Shown one piece after another: positions 5,372 through 5,988 of a stretch of DNA of 5,988 nt (position 1 is the first letter of the stretch; every line of letters starts with the position of its first letter). The position numbers and the translations under genes were made by a program. The notes under the pieces were generated by a model that saw nothing but the letters and a program-made list of their open reading frames with translations, was not told where the DNA came from and ran no database searches. Source of the DNA: Candidatus Thalassarchaeaceae archaeon (GTDB taxonomy: Archaea > Thermoplasmatota > Poseidoniia > Poseidoniales > Thalassarchaeaceae); contig DUIL01000167.1 of NCBI GenBank assembly GCA_013330385.1, positions 1-5,988 on the forward strand, in the 5' to 3' direction.

Positions 5372-5988
5372 TTAATTTCGTTCAATTAGCATACTTACCG
5401 CATTTCCGCCACCAAGACATATTGCGACAATTCCTCTATTTCCACCAGTTCGAATCAAAGTATTGGTTAAGGTCATCAAACAACGTGTTCCAGTTGCACC
5501 TAGTGGATGGCCAATGGCAACTGCCCCTCCATTAGGATTGAATCCTTCATCTGGGAAATTGAAGGCACTCTGTATGGCACATGAAGCAACAGCAAAGGCT
5601 TCATTATGCTCTAAGATGTCAATATCAGAGATGTCTAGTGAATTACGCTCTAGCAGTGACTCAATAGCGGGAATTGGTGCCGACATGACTCTGTGTGGTT
5701 CCACTCCTGAAGTTGTAAAATCAACAATTCTTGCTAGTATTGGCCAGCCGTTATTTGTAGCAACCTCTAGTGATGCAATTAGTATTGCAGAAGCACCATC
5801 TGAAACCTGACTTGCATTACCAGCAGTGACTTGCCCATCCTGCTTGAATACGGTTCTCAATTCTGCTAAACCTTCTCTCGTGGTATTGGATCTTATACCT
5901 TCATCTCGGTCTAATTCATCAATCGAGATGCACTCTTCTGAGAACCATCCTTCATCCCATGCTTTGTTGGCAAGAGTATGAGATCGCA
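5372..5988 (-). CDS. Thiolase (acetyl-CoA acyltransferase/acetyltransferase), N-terminus beyond window
   Basis: Only the C-terminal 204 or so residues are present; the reading frame continues past base 5988. Thiolases cleave 3-ketoacyl-CoA or condense two acyl-CoAs, in the cytoplasm. The segment has TREGLAELRTVFKQDGQVTA followed by the GNAS-QVSDGAS block, the APIPAIESLLERN helix, the HNEAFAVA motif, GGAVAIGHPLGATGTR with the catalytic His (codon 5507-5509), and AICLGGGNAVSM with the second active-site Cys (codon 5417-5419). The first nucleophilic Cys would lie upstream of the window. Conservation of His and Cys argues for an active enzyme rather than a sterol-carrier-type relative. A TTG at 5860-5858 lies in frame but sits within conserved sequence and is not the start. 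The direction of the reaction (beta-oxidation or acetoacetyl-CoA synthesis) cannot be decided from this part. Confidence 0.93.
   Translation of the reverse strand, partial: RSHTLANKAWDEGWFSEECISIDELDRDEGIRSNTTREGLAELRTVFKQDGQVTAGNASQVSDGASAILIASLEVATNNGWPILARIVDFTTSGVEPHRVMSAPIPAIESLLERNSLDISDIDILEHNEAFAVASCAIQSAFNFPDEGFNPNGGAVAIGHPLGATGTRCLMTLTNTLIRTGGNRGIVAICLGGGNAVSMLIERN

Noticed and set aside
5463..5810. A 115-codon plus-strand open frame opposite the thiolase.
   Set aside because: It is fully antisense to the catalytic His and substrate-binding motifs of the thiolase and has no independent support.
5858..5860. A TTG considered as the thiolase start, giving a 162-residue protein.
   Set aside because: The frame continues upstream to the window edge with conserved thiolase sequence (TREGLAEL and onward), so the gene is cut by the window rather than short.

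Overview
The window reads as a stretch of archaeal chromosome from an aerobic, haem-A-using lineage. The best taxonomic guess is a marine planktonic euryarchaeon of the Poseidoniia (Marine Group II) type, or a close relative. The archaeal assignment rests on rpoK, the archaeal/eukaryotic Rpb6-type RNA polymerase subunit, which bacteria do not encode in this form. The marine Thermoplasmatota-like placement is inferred from the combination of bacterial-style haem A biosynthesis, a bacterial-style thiolase, a secreted subtilase, AT-leaning coding sequence and very tight packing. No marker gene in the window proves it.

All six genes lie on the minus strand, so the transcriptional order runs from high to low coordinates. 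First comes the C-terminal part of a thiolase (5988-5372, cut by the window edge). A 76-base GC-rich, hairpin-dense spacer follows, then rpoK (5295-5035) and a 47-base spacer holding a perfect palindrome. Next are ctaA (heme A synthase, 4987-3926), ctaB (heme O synthase, 3929-2814) and a LeuA/homocitrate-synthase-like DRE-TIM enzyme (2817-1498). After a 68-base spacer comes a secreted kexin/furin-like S8 protease (1429 to beyond base 1, cut by the window edge). No gene-free stretch exceeds 80 bases.

ctaA, ctaB and the DRE-TIM gene are joined by two 4-base ATGA start/stop overlaps and almost certainly form one translationally coupled unit. CtaB converts haem B to haem O by farnesylation and CtaA oxidises haem O to haem A, so the pair supplies a haem-copper terminal oxidase whose subunits are not in the window. 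The role of the DRE-TIM enzyme beside them is not obvious. The protease and the thiolase look functionally independent of the respiratory genes.

This is mainly a core, ordinary region, and I see no defence island, mobile element, CRISPR array, tRNA or rRNA. The points worth a second look are the furin-like specificity residues in the protease, an insertion inside RpoK, an enlarged CtaB loop, the DGLQ variant of the DRE-TIM motif, a set of perfect short hairpins at gene junctions, and a recurring GGCTAAWA-like box about 25-30 bases upstream of two start codons.
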